This document shows positions 22,926-35,815 of a stretch of DNA of 64,000 nucleotides, piece after piece. Below the pieces are notes generated by a model. It did not search any database, was not told the DNA's origin, and saw only the letters and a program-made list of their open reading frames with translations. Origin of the DNA: Leptidea sinapis (taxonomy: Eukaryota; Arthropoda; Insecta; Lepidoptera; Pieridae); NCBI RefSeq assembly GCF_905404315.1, contig NC_066301.1:4526001-4590000 (forward strand), read 5' to 3'. The first letter of the stretch is position 1. Every line of letters begins with the position of its first letter. The position numbers and the translations under genes are program-made.

Positions 22926-23094
22926 CCCAAAAAAAATTTGTTAAAAATGTATGACTTATATGTAGAATCTACGTTTTTATATACGTGAGTCAACTTTGTT
23001 GTTGCTCATTCATGCAACAAAAATTCATTTGGCCGCTGTGTGTCATGTGTATAAGAGTTCATTGATTTTCCTCATGCAATGCATAAAGCCGTTT

Positions 23095-23610
23095 CCACTC
23101 CAAAAATCCATTTGAGATTGAGCTCTTGCTACTCGCGTCGGTCTGTCTGTACGTTCGCGATAAACTCAAAAACTACTGCACCCATTTTCATGCTGTTTTC
23201 ACCAACGGATAGCGTGGTTCTCGAGGAAGGTTTTGGTATACAATTTGTTAAGTTTTTGTTTGCATATTTGTACACATTAACGATATTTGTTAAAGATGTC
23301 AGTAATAAATAACATTACAAAATAATTATGGAATTGTGCATCTTTTATAGGTCTACAGAAAAGACCGCGATGACATATGTCTATCACGTTAGGATGTTAT
23401 ACTATATCCATTTCAATACTTAAAACATTTGCCAACTATAAGGCGGAAATATAAAAGCTGTTTACAAAAATACGATATTAATAAGTTTAATGTTTCATTT
23501 TTAACTCGGTAACTTTGACTACAATTTTTTCGATGGCTTTAGACTACATTATTCCCGAATACTTACATCATTCTTTCTATTGACAGAACAGCGTCTGTCG
23601 GGTTAGCTAG
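23095..23610 (+). mobile_element. Helitron-like element, third subfamily
   Basis: The 3' end (GACAGAACAGCGTCTGTCGG, TTAGCTAG, then T) is of the same type as the others. The interior (CGCGATAAACTCAAAAACTA, CACCAACGGATAG, GAGGAAGGTTTTGGTATA) differs. The 5' end is unclear. Confidence 0.6.
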
Positions 23611-23614
23611 TTTT

Positions 23615-24547
23615 ATATAAATAAATTAGAAATATATAACTTTATATAATCGAAATGTGTACCGCTTCGCTGCGGCGTATATTGGAGCGAAGCTAGGTAT
23701 ACTAAGTTTGTGTACAAAAACAAACTAAATTAATCCAAACAAAAACAATATATTTATCTTTTGTAATTTGGCGCCATATTTAAACATGAGGAATTAGAGC
23801 CTTATTTGGTCACATGAGAAACTTGTGCTGATTTGCAAATTCAATAACTAAGAACCTGGCAGTCGAATCACTCTGGATTTTTGCCTGAAAATACATCTGG
23901 CCATACCTTATAAGAAAATTAGGCAAACGCGAGACATTTTGTATTTAACATTGCACATGAGAAAGTTATGCATTTTTTTTAAATTATAATAATTGAATCA
24001 AGTCGAAATTCAAAATTCTGTCTCGACAATAACCTAGAAAATTTCGAAAGCTTTCTACGAGTTCATTTTTTTTTAAATCGATCCAGAAATAGCCGAGAAA
24101 CAATTTGACACACAAAAATCAATTGGAGTCTCCCGGTGGGAGCACCGCTCAGCTTCGCTCAATTTAAATATCTTTAACATTAATTAGTTTGTGTACTCTA
24201 TTTCTATTTTGCGAGACTTGGAATTAATTCACAAAATTGTACTAATTCACCAGATTAATAGAAATAACAACATCAAAAACTAATATCATTTAATATTATT
24301 GTAATATATATTTATGAAGTGCACTAAAATAACCTTCAATTTATAATTCAATATAGAAAACGTGACAGATTAAATAAATAATACCTGTAAATGTCCACAT
24401 CCAATGGATACAATAAAAACTGGACGGATGGCAATGGCACGCGATATTTAATGTGCCTCCATATCGTTTCCGATGAGCATCGATAATGATTGTTAAAAGA
24501 GTTGACTTTGTCGTATGAAAATTGTGTACTACCCTCAATTTTAAGTA
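23615..24547. other. Unassigned AT-rich stretch
   Basis: Two short blocks with GCTTCGCT motifs (23665-23700 and 24150-24165) may be decayed repeat ends. No gene seen. Confidence 0.35.
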
Positions 24548-24782
24548 TGCCATTCAAAATAGAGCAGCAAAATTAGCGTCAAGCCACTAACTTGATAACA
24601 CCACGATATGCCTCTAACTTGGATATCATCCTCACCATTTGGATGTGGGGTTATGAAGGAACCTTCTGCCACGTACAACCAAACTATGAAATGACGACGA
24701 TACGACATAAAAGGCCAGCAAAGCTCCTATGATTCCTCTGGTTTTGCATGAGAATGTAGCCGACGGTGATCACTTGATCATA
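24548..24782 (+). mobile_element. LINE family B fragment
   Basis: GGATATCATCCTCACCATTT through GATTCCTCTGG to GGTGATCACTTGATC, with deletions. Confidence 0.65.
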
Positions 24783-25349
24783 AAGAAAATTGAAAACTGC
24801 TAACGTTAAAGACTCGCATTCAACAAACGCTATTACAGACGTTGTTACAGAGATATACCACATCTCTGAAAAGCCTGGCTTTCCCTACTAAAACAATAGT
24901 CTATCGACAATATACTGTAATACCGAGATTGCTTTGACTTCTTTCAGACAAAGAGAGTGGGCGTTCATTCATAACGCAGAACAATAGCTCCCATTGTTTT
25001 AAACCGGGTCATTAGGTTACAAGTATAGGTTGGCACATTGGTGTTGTGTCGAGACTGGATGGACTCTCTACTGATGATTGAAAAGATTGAGTGTTTGCAA
25101 GCGTATATATAATGCGGGTACTTACGAACAATTGCTACGTTCACCATACTTTCATACCATACCCTATGCCTACACCAGCGCCATTGTGGAACCTTTTTGA
25201 ACTGTTATTTACTGCATAACCTGTAACCAGCATAACCATAATTAATTAATATACCATAGCATAGACCTACGTAAACTACCCACGCCGCATACCACTACGA
25301 ATACTTGACTGCTGTAGCCATTTGAACGGGGCTGATTGCAGGGCTGCCT

Positions 25350-25645
25350 ATGTTTTTATGACAATAGTGGACGAGAGGAGCAGGACGTTCAGCTGATGGT
25401 AATTGATACGCCCTGCCCATTACAATGCAGCGCCGCTCGTGATTCATTCGTAGCCGTACTACAATTGCGCTCGATACCTTGACACATAAGATGTTAAGTC
25501 TCATTTGCCCAATAATTTCACTAGCTACGGCGCCCTTTAGACCGAAATACAATAATACTTACACATTACTGCTTCACAGCAGAAATAGGCGCCGTTGTGG
25601 TACTCATAATCTAGCCGGCATCCTGTGCAAAGGAGCCTCCCACTA
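25350..25645 (-). repeat. Short repeat family A, near full length
   Basis: All blocks are present from the AGCAGGACGTTCAGCTGATG end to GGAGCCTCCCACT; the internal hairpin is damaged. Confidence 0.8.
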
Positions 25646-25954
25646 AGGTAGGTAAAAAAGAACAATAAGCTTGAGCCCCAGTGTTTCCATTTTTAAATAA
25701 AACATCAATATGCCAACGAACACGGCACATCGACTGCCTACAAATATTATTAATGTGAGGCCACTTTACTTTTAAGGGTCATTGGGGATTGGGGATGGAC
25801 AACCCGGGTACTGTCATATCAAACAACGTAACCTGAACACTAAAGGGTTCGATCATTTTCATCCATTAGGTAAGTACAGTAAAATTCTTTGTTATCTGAA
25901 ACTTTATACATGATATGGCTTCGACATGTTTAATTTACTACTCATAACGTCCCT

Positions 25955-26240
25955 ACGTAATATTATAAATGTGAATATAAGTTTGTTTGTTACGCTTTTA
26001 CGTCAGAGCTACTGAACCGACTTTGATGAAATTTGGTACAGCAATAGAGCTTGGGAAAGTTTCCGCGGGATTTGTGAAAAACTGAAATTAACGTCGATGA
26101 GCTAACTATACCAATAGTATGATTAGCAATCTTCCTCGAAGTAAGATTAATATAATATGGTGGGAACGGGAGCAAAAACGGGAACCGGAACTGGAATAGG
26201 ACATGAGATAATATTCAATTCCAAACTTGCTTATTATTTT
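25955..26240. repeat. Interspersed repeat family K
   Basis: ATATAAGTTTGTTTGTTACG, GAACCGACTTTGATGAAATT, CGGGAACCGGAACTGGAATA. A decayed inverted copy lies at 14846-15060, and related 3' sequence at 31660-31800. Confidence 0.6.
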
Positions 26241-26786
26241 TAAAAATACATTATGTATAATTTATCGTTTGGGCTAGTAACTGTTTCAATCAGGTACTAG
26301 GTAATTATAAAAAAAAAATATTGTTCTTAGGTGTTTTAACGAGGTTTTTAGGTTGAGAAATATTAATATTTTCTTGTTGTAAGTGGTAAAGGGCTTATTT
26401 TATTTAACAGATTTTTGGTTCCATTATTTTCAATAAAAAAAGTGCAGATTTATTTTGTATTTTGTTCTTGTACCGACTAGCCGAACTTCAAGTTGTGTTC
26501 AAGCCGCCGAAGTTCGGTTAAACCGAATGTAAAACAAAGTTCGCCCAATCCATAAGGGATAACTACCTATATTATTATTGTTCTACATTCATAAAAAATG
26601 AACACTACATAGTATAAACATGTATAAAATGCTCTAGTAAATTTGACTGTGACTAATCACGCACCATTCGCTTGTCGCTTGGAGTCGCTTTTACTTGGGC
26701 GAGTAACATAACCGATTCTGATAAATTATTCTTATTCAATAACCGACAAGTTTGTGCGAATTTTACTTCCCTAGTAATTTGTAAAC

Positions 26787-27092
26787 CTTCCACCTTCGCA
26801 CGACACGCCATAAGTTGGGATATCATCCTCACCATCTGGATGTGTGGCGGTCCTCCACAGTGCGGTTTTCAAGGAGCTTTCTTCCACGTACTACAAAGCT
26901 GTGGAATGAGCTTCCTTGTGCGGTGTCTCCGGGACGATACGACATGGGTACCTTCAAAAAAAGCGCGTACACCTTCCTTAAAGGCCGGCAACGCTCCTGT
27001 GATTCCTCTGGTGTTGCAAGAGATTGTGGGCGGCGGTGATTACTTAACAACAGGTGACCCGTACGCTCGTTTGTCCTCCTATTCCATATAAA
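26787..27092 (+). mobile_element. LINE family B 3' fragment
   Basis: It encodes LGYHPHHLDVWR, FLPRTTKLWNELPCAVSPGR and YDMGTFKKSAYTFLKGRQR across two frames, and ends TCCTCCTATTCCATATAAAA. The several long ORFs here are parts and shadows of this one fragment. Confidence 0.75.
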
Positions 27093-27479
27093 AAAGGCTA
27101 ATAAGAATCTTTCCAAACATTTTTTAAACTTTTTCATCAAACCTTCAAGAGCATGCTCCTGCTGTATGAATAAGTTATATACCGACCTGGAAATATTTCA
27201 TTCTGTTTCATATAAACATCACAATATGGGGCGTTATAAATTATTGTTGGAAAAAATGTTTTAATACTATAGAGATACTAGTTAACCAAAAACAGAATAT
27301 TAAACACAATTAAACTAAGTTTAGTCGATTCGAAATAAATATACCATACATACGTTCAATGACCGAGTTTATTTTGCATTCATTGTGACATTGTTTGTAT
27401 CATTGCATAAAAAACATGACGATACCAATTATTGTGTTAAATTTCTCCGAGATACGAAATACAAATGCTTGGAACAGTT

Positions 27480-27834
27480 ACAAATTGCTGTTCGTTAGTC
27501 TCGCTAAAACTCGAGAACGGCCGAACCGATTAGGCTAATTTTGGTCTTGAATTATTTGTGGAAGTACAGAGAAGGTGAATAATTAATAAGAAAATGCTGC
27601 TAAATTATATAAAAACAACACATTTGTTTTTCCTTTGTTGTGTCCATACATAGTTTCTATGAGTGAATTTATTGACGCACGGTTTGACAGTTCTGCTGTG
27701 AAACAATTTCATTACGACAGCAGGGTGTATGTTTTACGAAGTAATTTTTGATGTTATGATATATTATTGACAAATTCATATAAAAACATTATTTTATTTA
27801 TTATATACAGAACAACGTCTGTCGGGTCAACTAG
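27480..27834 (+). mobile_element. Helitron-like element, first subfamily
   Basis: It runs from AAATTGCTGTTCGTTAGTCT to GTCTGTCGGGTCAACTAG followed by T. The 5' AT-rich start is missing or decayed. Confidence 0.75.
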
Positions 27835-27940
27835 TATTTAATAGATATATAAATCTAATAGATATATTGCATTGTTAATGGATATTTTAGGCTAGTTAGT
27901 TTTTAAGCCTTCTCAAACAAATTCCTACTTGGTCAGCTTA

Positions 27941-28368
27941 GATTAAGGATTGGTCTCCGCTGAGCTCCAACTCGATACCGCAGGCGTAGTCACAAAGTGC
28001 GGCAACTACTACTACGCCCAAGTGGCCTTTCTCGAGCCAGTCTCGAACAATGCATGACTTTGACGTGCCTAATTATCTGTTAAACTTTGGTAATAATTGA
28101 AACTATAATGTCGGGTTGCGTAGTAAAACTCTGTAAAAATAATACCACAAGAAATTAGAAAGTCACTGGGATCACATATCATCAGTAATTATTTTGTATT
28201 TTATTAATTTTACTGTAAAATAGTCCGTAAGCGTATGTTACCATTTCTAAAGATGCCATTGAGTGTCAAGATGCCACGCACACAAGCATCAGTTGCCGTA
28301 ATAAAAAAGCTATTGTTCTTAGGTAGTGCCGTAACTAGTTGGAGCGCAGCGGAGATCAATCCTTAATC
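27941..28368. mobile_element. MITE with TA target duplication
   Basis: Inverted ends of about 33 bp begin GATTAAGGATTG and contain TCTCCGCTG, GCTCCAACT. TA lies directly outside each end (27939-27940 and 28369-28370), as for Tc1/mariner-type elements. There is no transposase. A fragment of its interior recurs at 15760-15885. Confidence 0.75.
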
Positions 28369-28445
28369 TAATTTGTTCCATTTATTTACTTTATTATATT
28401 GCCGTGAAAACATTTGCAATAATTACATAGGTCAGTTACCTTATG

Positions 28446-28735
28446 AATTCAAATTCAAAAACACTTTATTCATGTAGGTCACGGAAATGACACTTATGAA
28501 TGTCAAAAAAAATAAAAATATTGTTTCTTATTGAATTTACCGCTACTTCGTAAAGGGCTGAGCTAATGAGAAGTAGCAAGAAACTCATTGCCATTCTTTT
28601 AAGTCAAGATGTACATTTTAATTGTATTACAAATCATTTCAATTACAATATATATGCAAAGTGACGCAACAAAAATACTCAACTGAAAGGCTTACACGAG
28701 TAAGTCAAAAAAAGAAAAAAAGTAAATTAATACTT
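28446..28735 (-). repeat. Interspersed repeat family E (LINE 3' UTR-like)
   Basis: TTCAAATTCAAAAACACTTT, CATGTAGGTCACGG, CCGCTACTTCGTAAAGGG, GAAACTCATTGCC. Read on the - strand it would end TTTTTGAATTTGAA, like family D LINE ends. Confidence 0.7.
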
Positions 28736-28740
28736 ATATG

Positions 28741-29025
28741 ACGAGCTGTATAGCCGAGTGGTTAGCGATCCTACCTACTAAGCTAGAGGTCCCGGGTTCG
28801 AATCCCGGTATGATGAATATGGATGTTTGTTTCCGAGTCATGGATGTTTAAATGTATTTATGTATGCTTATATGTATGTTTATATGAATTTATGTATGTT
28901 TAAGTAAGTATATTGTATTAAATATATCATTGTCTTGTAACCCATAACACAGGCTATATATGCTTAACATGGGGCAAGATAATTTGTGTAAAAAGTGTGT
29001 ATATTATTATTATTATTATTAATAT
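28741..29025 (+). mobile_element. tRNA-headed SINE, best-preserved copy
   Basis: It has a clear A-box region (TATAGCCGAGTGGTTAGC), B-box (GGGTTCGAATCCCGGTA), body and a (TTA)n tail. The GGTGCAAGCATTTATA junction is deleted. Confidence 0.75.
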
Positions 29026-29469
29026 ATGTAGGTATACACAAGAGTTATTGAGTATAGTAGATGCATCAATCCAATTCAAAAGTAGTAATTAGAAAGCCTT
29101 TAAATCACAAATTCTATCATGTGTGCGTTAAGTTGGTGACCCCTTTTACAGTTTTATGGAAGTAATACAGAATGGGCTTCATGCATTAACTCGCAATGCA
29201 ATTAAGTGTATCGTAAATGCTAAAGTGGAACGGAGAGGTAATTTAGAGTGGCTTTAGAACGCGAGAGGTGAATCAGGCTGTGCTCCGCTCTGCAATATTT
29301 ATGAAGCCTGCCTTGCTAAGCATACTTTATGGGGCACCTTTTTTTAATTAAATGTTTTTAGTAAAAAATTGTTTTTTTTTTTTTTAGTTTAAGTATCACG
29401 CTTTGCAACGTAGATTGTCAAATACGGTATGCTTTATTTCGTAACGGGTAGGGTTGGGTAGGATCGTCT

Positions 29470-29740
29470 TTTTATACGCTTTTTATTAGCTTTACCTGTA
29501 TGTTTGTAACCGACTCATTTGGGCACGATTTTGACCCACTTTAAACGCCCAGATTTCGTTCAAACTTCGTAGATTTTTCGAGGACCGATGACAATGCATT
29601 ATTTTAAATTATTCCATTTTACAATTTGCACAATATGATTTTTGTTAATTTATATAATTTTCATCTATCGTCTATAAGGCAGGAATTGATGTTAATTTTA
29701 AATTTCAAAATAAATTTTCTATTTTTTAGTTCGGCTTTCT
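29470..29740. repeat. Interspersed repeat family L
   Basis: Same blocks as 18196-18470 in the same direction; about 80-85% similar by eye. Confidence 0.65.
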
Positions 29741-29963
29741 ATAAAAAGCGTTATTTGTAGTTTTTTTAACTATTATTTATTTATTTATTGATTTATTCAA
29801 GTAGCTTATATTTACATTATTACAAATCTGCCAAACTACAAAAGTAGTTTGTTGGAAACAGTTCTCGTGTAACAATAATGCTAATTACATTGAGCTAATC
29901 CTATTACTATATTAAACCTTTATACAAACGTCCGTGGATTAATTTAATATTAATAGATTTTAT

Positions 29964-30203
29964 ATATAATATAATATTGACACACTTTTACACAAATTAT
30001 CTTGCCCCAAACTAGACATAGCCTGAAATGTATGGATGGACAAGACAACGATATATTTAATACAATATACTTACTTAAACATCCATGACACAGAAACAAA
30101 CATCCATATTTATCATATAAATGATTGCAACTACCGGTATCTGAACCCGGCACCTCTAGCCTAGTAGTCAGGGTCACTAACCATTCGGCTATATAGGTCT
30201 GGG
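29964..30203 (-). mobile_element. tRNA-headed SINE
   Basis: Head and body are both present on the - strand; the B-box reads GGTTCAGATACCGG, one of several decayed positions. Confidence 0.7.
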
Positions 30204-30347
30204 TATTGGATGGACTTGATAAATTTCAAGGGTTAAATTTTTTATGCATGTAAGGTATTAAGGTAAGTAAGGGGTTTTTTCGATGAGGAATTGTTTAACA
30301 AATGTGAATAAGTTTTTTATAGCGGAAGTAACTTCCTTTATTATTAT

Positions 30348-30850
30348 TATTATGGAATAGGAGGACAAACGAGCGTACGGGTCACCAGGTGTTAAGTGAT
30401 CACCGCCGCCCACAATCTCTTGCAACACCAGAGGAATCACAGGAGCGTTGCCGGCCTTTAAGGAAGGTGTGCGCGCTTATTTTGAAGGTGCCCATGTCGT
30501 ATCGTCCCGGAAACACCGCACAAGGAAGCTCATTCCACAGCTTTGTAGTATTTGGAAGAAAGCTCCTTGAAAACCACACTGTGGAGAACCGCCATACATC
30601 CAGATGGTGGGGATGATATCCTAACTTGTGGCGTGTCGTGCGAAGGTGGAATTCGGCGGCACGAATCAGGGTAAACAGCTCTTCGGAACACATCCCGTGA
30701 TAAATACGGTAGAAGACACACAATAAAGCGACGTCTCTACGCAACGCCAAGTGATCCAGCCGTTCACAGAGCACTGACAACTGAGCAACATTTCGAGACC
30801 CAGTATTCCGATACTAGGCGCGGCTTTAAGAGAAGTGTTCTCGAAGAGCG
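30348..30850 (-). mobile_element. LINE 3' fragment (family B), longest copy
   Basis: A 5'-truncated non-LTR retrotransposon. On the - strand an open frame of 126 codons gives the C-terminal tail of a reverse-transcriptase polyprotein: LCERLDHLALRRDVALLCVF, YRIYHGMCSEELF, HPHHLDVWR and WNELPCAVFPGRYDMGTFK, ending SSGVARDCGRR. The 3' end is GTTTGTCCTCCTATTCCATA. The catalytic YADD region is not included. The clade (Jockey/CR1 group) is from general recognition only. Confidence 0.8.
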
Positions 30851-30854
30851 GTGA

Positions 30855-31984
30855 TACGACAAATGGTATATATATATATATACTATGATTGTAATTCATT
30901 CAATTCCTTATTATGTTTTCTTTATTGACTCCTTCTGTTTGTTCATAGTATGATGAATCCATTAATCTTTGAGTGATTTATAATCATTTAATTATGTCAA
31001 TAAAAAACAGTTCCGTTAAATGGCAAAAAGCACATGATAGAGCTGTACGGTCTAGTTCATCCTATCACGGTCGAAGACGTAAAAAATTATAGCCCCTCAT
31101 AGATTACGTAACGTTTAGATCTATTGGTGCGACTTACCTTCGTGACTGTAATAAAGCAATAAGTCTTTACGGTGCCAACTCGTGGTAAATACGGATTATT
31201 GGATGATCTATTGTTTGCTTGATTCATTGCACTCTTCTCGTTGTAAATGTCTTTATTTTAATCACGAACTCATCCGTTGCTTCGTACGTGTAACAGTAAT
31301 ATGTCTGACTGACATGTTATAATAATTAATTTCAATGGAATAATTCGTACCTAAATATCTTCAGCCAAGTTGCATTCACAATTATTCTAAACTAGCTTTA
31401 ACCCTCGACTTTGAGCGCGTGCAATAGTTACTTTGGGTAGAATTTTTTATTTTTTATTATACTCTTTTTACGAATAATACTCTACAAACTGCTGTGGTTA
31501 ATACATTTAATAAAATACCAACTATAGAACTTTCATCCCCACACAGGTCTAAATTTTAAAAACGCTAGAACAAATAATTTTTTATTTCTAATTTACATAT
31601 TCTTATCTTCGATAATGACGAACTTTCATACAAACTCCCACCCCTATTTCAACCCCGCCAAGCCCTTTATTCGGGGTAAAAGATGTACTTTCTCAAGCTC
31701 TTGTTTATCTTTGTAATAAATTTCATTAATATCGGTTCAGCGCGTTCGGTGAAAGCGTAACAAACAAACATACATTCACATTTATAATATTATATTGTAG
31801 GGATTCCTTCTTGGACCTATTGCTTAATATATGATTATGTTTGATAAGTAACAACTTCATGTAAGTATTGCGTACAAATAATTTACTTTTAACTGCAAAT
31901 AAACCAACTATTTTAACTCGATTTGATTAAATCTACCCATATTCGGTGCTTATGGTGTTTGGAATGCTCGACTGAAGGCATAAC
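30855..31984. other. Unassigned AT-rich stretch
   Basis: Only the family K-like fragment at 31660 is recognised. Confidence 0.35.
31660..31800. repeat. Interspersed repeat fragment, family K-like
   Basis: AGCCCTTTATTCGGGGTAAA, TTTCATTAATATCGGTTCAG, GTAACAAACAAACATACATT; a common ending of lepidopteran repeats. Confidence 0.45.
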
Positions 31985-32135
31985 ACGGCATAAAAGGCAT
32001 TTATTTTCTCAAAATTGATTCCTTTAGAATTATTTTTGGTGTCATTTCTAATATACTAGATAGGTACTACCGCTTCGGAAACAAATGGCGCTCTGAGAGA
32101 GAAGAAGCGGCGCTCTTCCAGCATTCTAAAGACGG
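31985..32135. repeat. Interspersed repeat family G, partial
   Basis: GGCATAAAAGGCATTTATTT to GGCGCTCTTCCAGCATTCT. Confidence 0.7.
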
Positions 32136-32539
32136 CACCCGCACACTGCACTACCTAGGACCAGCTTAAGACAATTATTTTCAGTAATTTCTATTCGGAA
32201 ATTAATAATGCGCTTGTTAGTCAGCACCTCGAAGTACCTTGAATGTGACACTTGATTAGGAAATAAAATACCATTGTCTACATTCATATCGATTGCCCTT
32301 GAAAATACGGATGTCACGCGCTAAGATAACATGTCGATGGCAAAATTGGCTCGCTCATTGTTGGTTAGTTATTCGGTGTGTATTCGTCGTTGATACAAAA
32401 TACAGTTTGATAAATAAAATAATTCAAATGGGTCACCAATCGAAATAAAAACTATTAATCACTCAAGTTGGTCCACATTGCAGAGTAAAAATTTCGTTGA
32501 GATCGACTTACCAATTTCGGAGATTATCTCTAACTTTCA

Positions 32540-32830
32540 AGACATCCAAATAAACTAATAGGACATCTGGATTCGAACCGGGGTCTTCTGTTTTCCGGGT
32601 CACCCTATGTCCCATCTGAGCTATTATAGTATTGTGTATCGTGGAGAAGTTTGCCTTTGTATTCTAGTGTTATTGTAACAGTTTCTCATTGAAACACGGA
32701 TAAAACTACATTTTTTTAAATGAAACTTGATCGATTTCTCGCCCCCGAAACTACATGTAAACTAAATTTCATTAAAATCGTTGGAGCCCTTTTTGAGATT
32801 CACGATTCACGAGAATTTGATTTACTCGTG
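32540..32830. repeat. Interspersed repeat family I
   Basis: AATAGGACATCTGGATTCGA, GGTCACCCTATGTCCCATCT, GATCGATTTCTCGCCCCCGA; no ORF of note. Confidence 0.6.
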
Positions 32831-32939
32831 TGAAGATGTAATATTAGTTATTTAAAAAGCTAATCACACACTATACCGACTTAACCATGTCTTATGACAT
32901 GCTGACAATTAACTGACATAGATACGGCGCGACTAGTAT

Positions 32940-33582
32940 ATTTTAGTTATTTCCATAGTATTATGTCCTATGGTATATTGCTATGGGGCAACGCTGCCGA
33001 TATTAATACAATATTTGTGCTGCAGAAGAGGGCTATTCGCGCTATTTATAACCTAGGTCCTAGAGAATCATTGAGAGCAAAATTCAAAGAAATTAACATC
33101 TTGACTGTTGCTTCTCAATATATTCTTGATAATGTAATGTATGTTCATAGGCACATAAGTGAATTTGCCAGAAACTGTCATAACCATAATGTTAACACCA
33201 GGAACAGACATAAACTGATGATGCCTACTACTCGGCTAAGTCGAGTTAGTAAGTCTTTTGTGGGGCGATGTCTATGCTTTTACAACAAGATCCCAGAAAA
33301 TGTTCAAAACAAAAGTACAACGTAAATGACTTTCTTAATGATACCACAGATTGAGAATGGAGTGACCGCCCTCAGGCTATTAAATAATAAGTTTAATTGT
33401 ACAATATTACTTTTTTAAACATATTTATTCGATGAAAAAGAAAAAAGCCCGCTGAGTTTGTTGCGCCCATTCTTCTCAGGTCTGAGGCATTCATTTTGGA
33501 ATGGGTGGTAGTTTTTTGACTTTCAATAATTGATGTCACATCCTATTTTGAATAAAAATATTTGAGTTTGAATAGCTCTTTC
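32940..33582 (+). mobile_element. LINE 3' fragment (family D) with reverse-transcriptase C-terminal ORF
   Basis: An open frame (32963-33325, 120 codons) begins MSYGILLWGNAADINTIFVL and continues QKRAIRAIYNLGPRESLRAK, the thumb/C-terminal region (SYGILLWG, LQKRAIR) of Jockey/CR1-type reverse transcriptases. After the stop come AAAAAGCCCGCTGAGTTTGT and the 3' end TTGAATAAAAATATTTGA. The 5' end is truncated and the ORF has no catalytic core. Confidence 0.8.
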
Positions 33583-33639
33583 TAAAATTATAATTACTAA
33601 ACATAATATAGAGAAGAGAACAGTCACGAGTCTACTCTA

Positions 33640-33889
33640 TACATCGCGCCCTTGAATTTGTCGCATTGGAAATATAAAATTTCCCCGATGAGATAGGCAA
33701 AGAGGTACTTAGTTATCTGGCATCGGATGCAGCGAATTTATCCCCTGACCTACTTCCGGGGTTCGCCGACCTTGTGACGTCACGGAGCCCACCCCGTCAC
33801 CGGTCGCGCCCCCACCCCACCCCTACCGTGTAGCAGCTACCCTCTCGAGGTCACATGGTTGCCGCGCCTCAGCCCGCATAGACGTGCGT
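33640..33889 (+). promoter_or_regulatory. Candidate CpG-rich promoter and non-coding first exon of GDAP2
   Basis: In AT-rich surroundings this segment is markedly C/G-rich with many CpGs. It holds the palindromic CRE-type octamer TGACGTCA (33775-33782), an ETS-type ACTTCCGG (33752-33759), a CTCGAG and a CACATG E-box-like site. It ends at a strong donor, GTAAGT, starting at 33890. The nearest plausible acceptor in the same direction is at 37640, just before the GDAP2 start codon. No coding potential was recognised. Assignment to GDAP2 is inferred from position and orientation; it could serve another transcript. Confidence 0.45.
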
Positions 33890-35392
33890 GTAAGTTTCGA
33901 GTGATACTTGCGTTTGCTGAATTATGACTGTCTTGGGTATGATGTAACTCTTTTTAATTTTTTATGGTAATACAAATCCTATATTTGATCATTTATTGTT
34001 TACGATTGCCGTAAGAAATCTCTAACGATCTGTATAAATGATTTCATTGGTTTGGCAAGTGGTATAATTTGGCAGTGAAATAATGTTGATGAGGCTGTCT
34101 AATTTTGATAATGATAAATAATTAATGATTCAATTATATCATTTCTTTGTCCTAACTTTTGGCTATTACTTACATTTTAACGCGTTCTCTATCTCCTTAC
34201 TATTCTATTTTACCTGTGTCAGTTCACCTTTGTACATAATTATGACCAAATAGTATCTATAATTCTATGCCATCAGTAGAAACCATTCCAGTTTCTTTGT
34301 AAATGGTGATGGGCTATCTGATATTATCATCGTCTATCTTGGCATAACGTAAATAATACGCATCAATCCAATTTGTACGACTTCGGAGACTTAAGATTTA
34401 TTGAAAATAAGAACCTATAATACCATTCTGTTTCGAAAAGAGCAACCTTAGAGTTTCTTGCTCGTTCTAATCGAAGGAAATCTGCATGAAATCCGAACGA
34501 GCTGTATGAAAATATTACATATTTCAAGTGTAATGCAATTTACCTACGCAATAAAATATTTTTGATTTGATTTTAGGTTAAGCAAGAAAAAAATTGTAGA
34601 GTTAGTGAAATTGCAAAACGCCTTCTTTTCGGCCGAATTTTGCTGATTTTAGCTGTTAACATTTCGAACAACGATTCTATCATTGCGTAAGTTACGTCGA
34701 TTACACATTAAATCAATGTTTATTGTAATTCTACAGTACCATGTTATGGTTTTCTCAATGACGTTAAAATAGAATGGCACGGTCGCGAGAAATATTGGAT
34801 GAATAAAACAGCAATATATCCAAGGTGATATAACATAAATAATAATAACATTAAAGTTACTTTCAAATTCCGTAATATTTGCGGTTGATAAAATTATATT
34901 ATTTTGACTTTCAAACTATTATTTATTATATATATATTATTTATTTGTTAACAATTCCTTCCAACGACGATCGGAGGTAAGATGCGCTCTTGCCTATTTG
35001 ATTTAAGGTTAATTCAATTTACATTTTTAAATGAAATGTTTCCCTATAATATTGTCAACTATTATTGAGTTTTTTGATTCGGCTAAATTCCCAGAGCTAT
35101 TAGGTAATACAAGTGTTAATTTAACAAACATTGATAAAATTTAAACATAAGTTAAATAAATTCTCCAATAGAATAAAAACATAAATTAAAATTTAACTTT
35201 ATATACATGATACTTGTTTTGATTAAAATACAGTATAGGTACACGGACGAGTAAAAAAAGACTTTTTTCTCCTTATTTCTACACTTATTATTACAGCGGC
35301 ATTTGTCCACATATTATGGTTGTGAGGATATTTCTTATTTTTTCCGGGTAGTTACAAAAGTAATTAATGAACTTGAGCTTCAATAACATAAT
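33890..35392. other. Unique-looking AT-rich stretch downstream of the candidate promoter
   Basis: I see no gene or recognised repeat, apart from a P-like terminal repeat fragment near 35241. If the donor at 33890 is real, this is the first part of a 5' UTR intron. Confidence 0.4.
35241..35262. mobile_element. P-like terminal repeat fragment
   Basis: ACACGGACGAGTAAAAAAAG matches the terminal inverted repeat of 11408-11679. No partner end was found nearby. Confidence 0.45.
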
Positions 35393-35576
35393 TTTCTGTC
35401 TTGAAGCAATAATGTGCAAGCATTTAAAAGAATAGGTATACTTATAAATGAGAAAATGCTCGAAGGTGACGAGCGCAATTGCGATGCTGCTTAGAATTTA
35501 AATTCTATTCCTTTGGACCTTAAGGTCAAAATTCTGAGCGGACCTACGTTATCGTCTTGTCCCTTTTTTTTTCATG
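35393..35576 (+). repeat. Short repeat family A, divergent copy
   Basis: GAAGCAATAATGTG, GGTGACGAGCGCAATTG and ATTCTGAGCGGACC are recognisable; this is one of the oldest-looking copies. Confidence 0.55.
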
Positions 35577-35815
35577 TAAGAGCATAAATAATGATATAAT
35601 AGATTATGTTATTTGCAAAATAATTGTAACTACAACTAACTGCTAGAATATTCTTTTGTAAATGTAGACAATGTTGCCGACGTGTTTACGTAATTATAGT
35701 ATTGCAATATGCAATGAAATAGCTTCACTCTATTGACAACTGAATTAACTAGTTCCTCCAGTTATTTATATTCTCCATGAGCAATTACGATTTATACCTA
35801 GATAGTGTTGTAGCC

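Noticed and set aside
26672..27140. ORFs of 74-139 codons on both strands
   Set aside because: They are in-frame pieces and shadows of one LINE family B 3' fragment.
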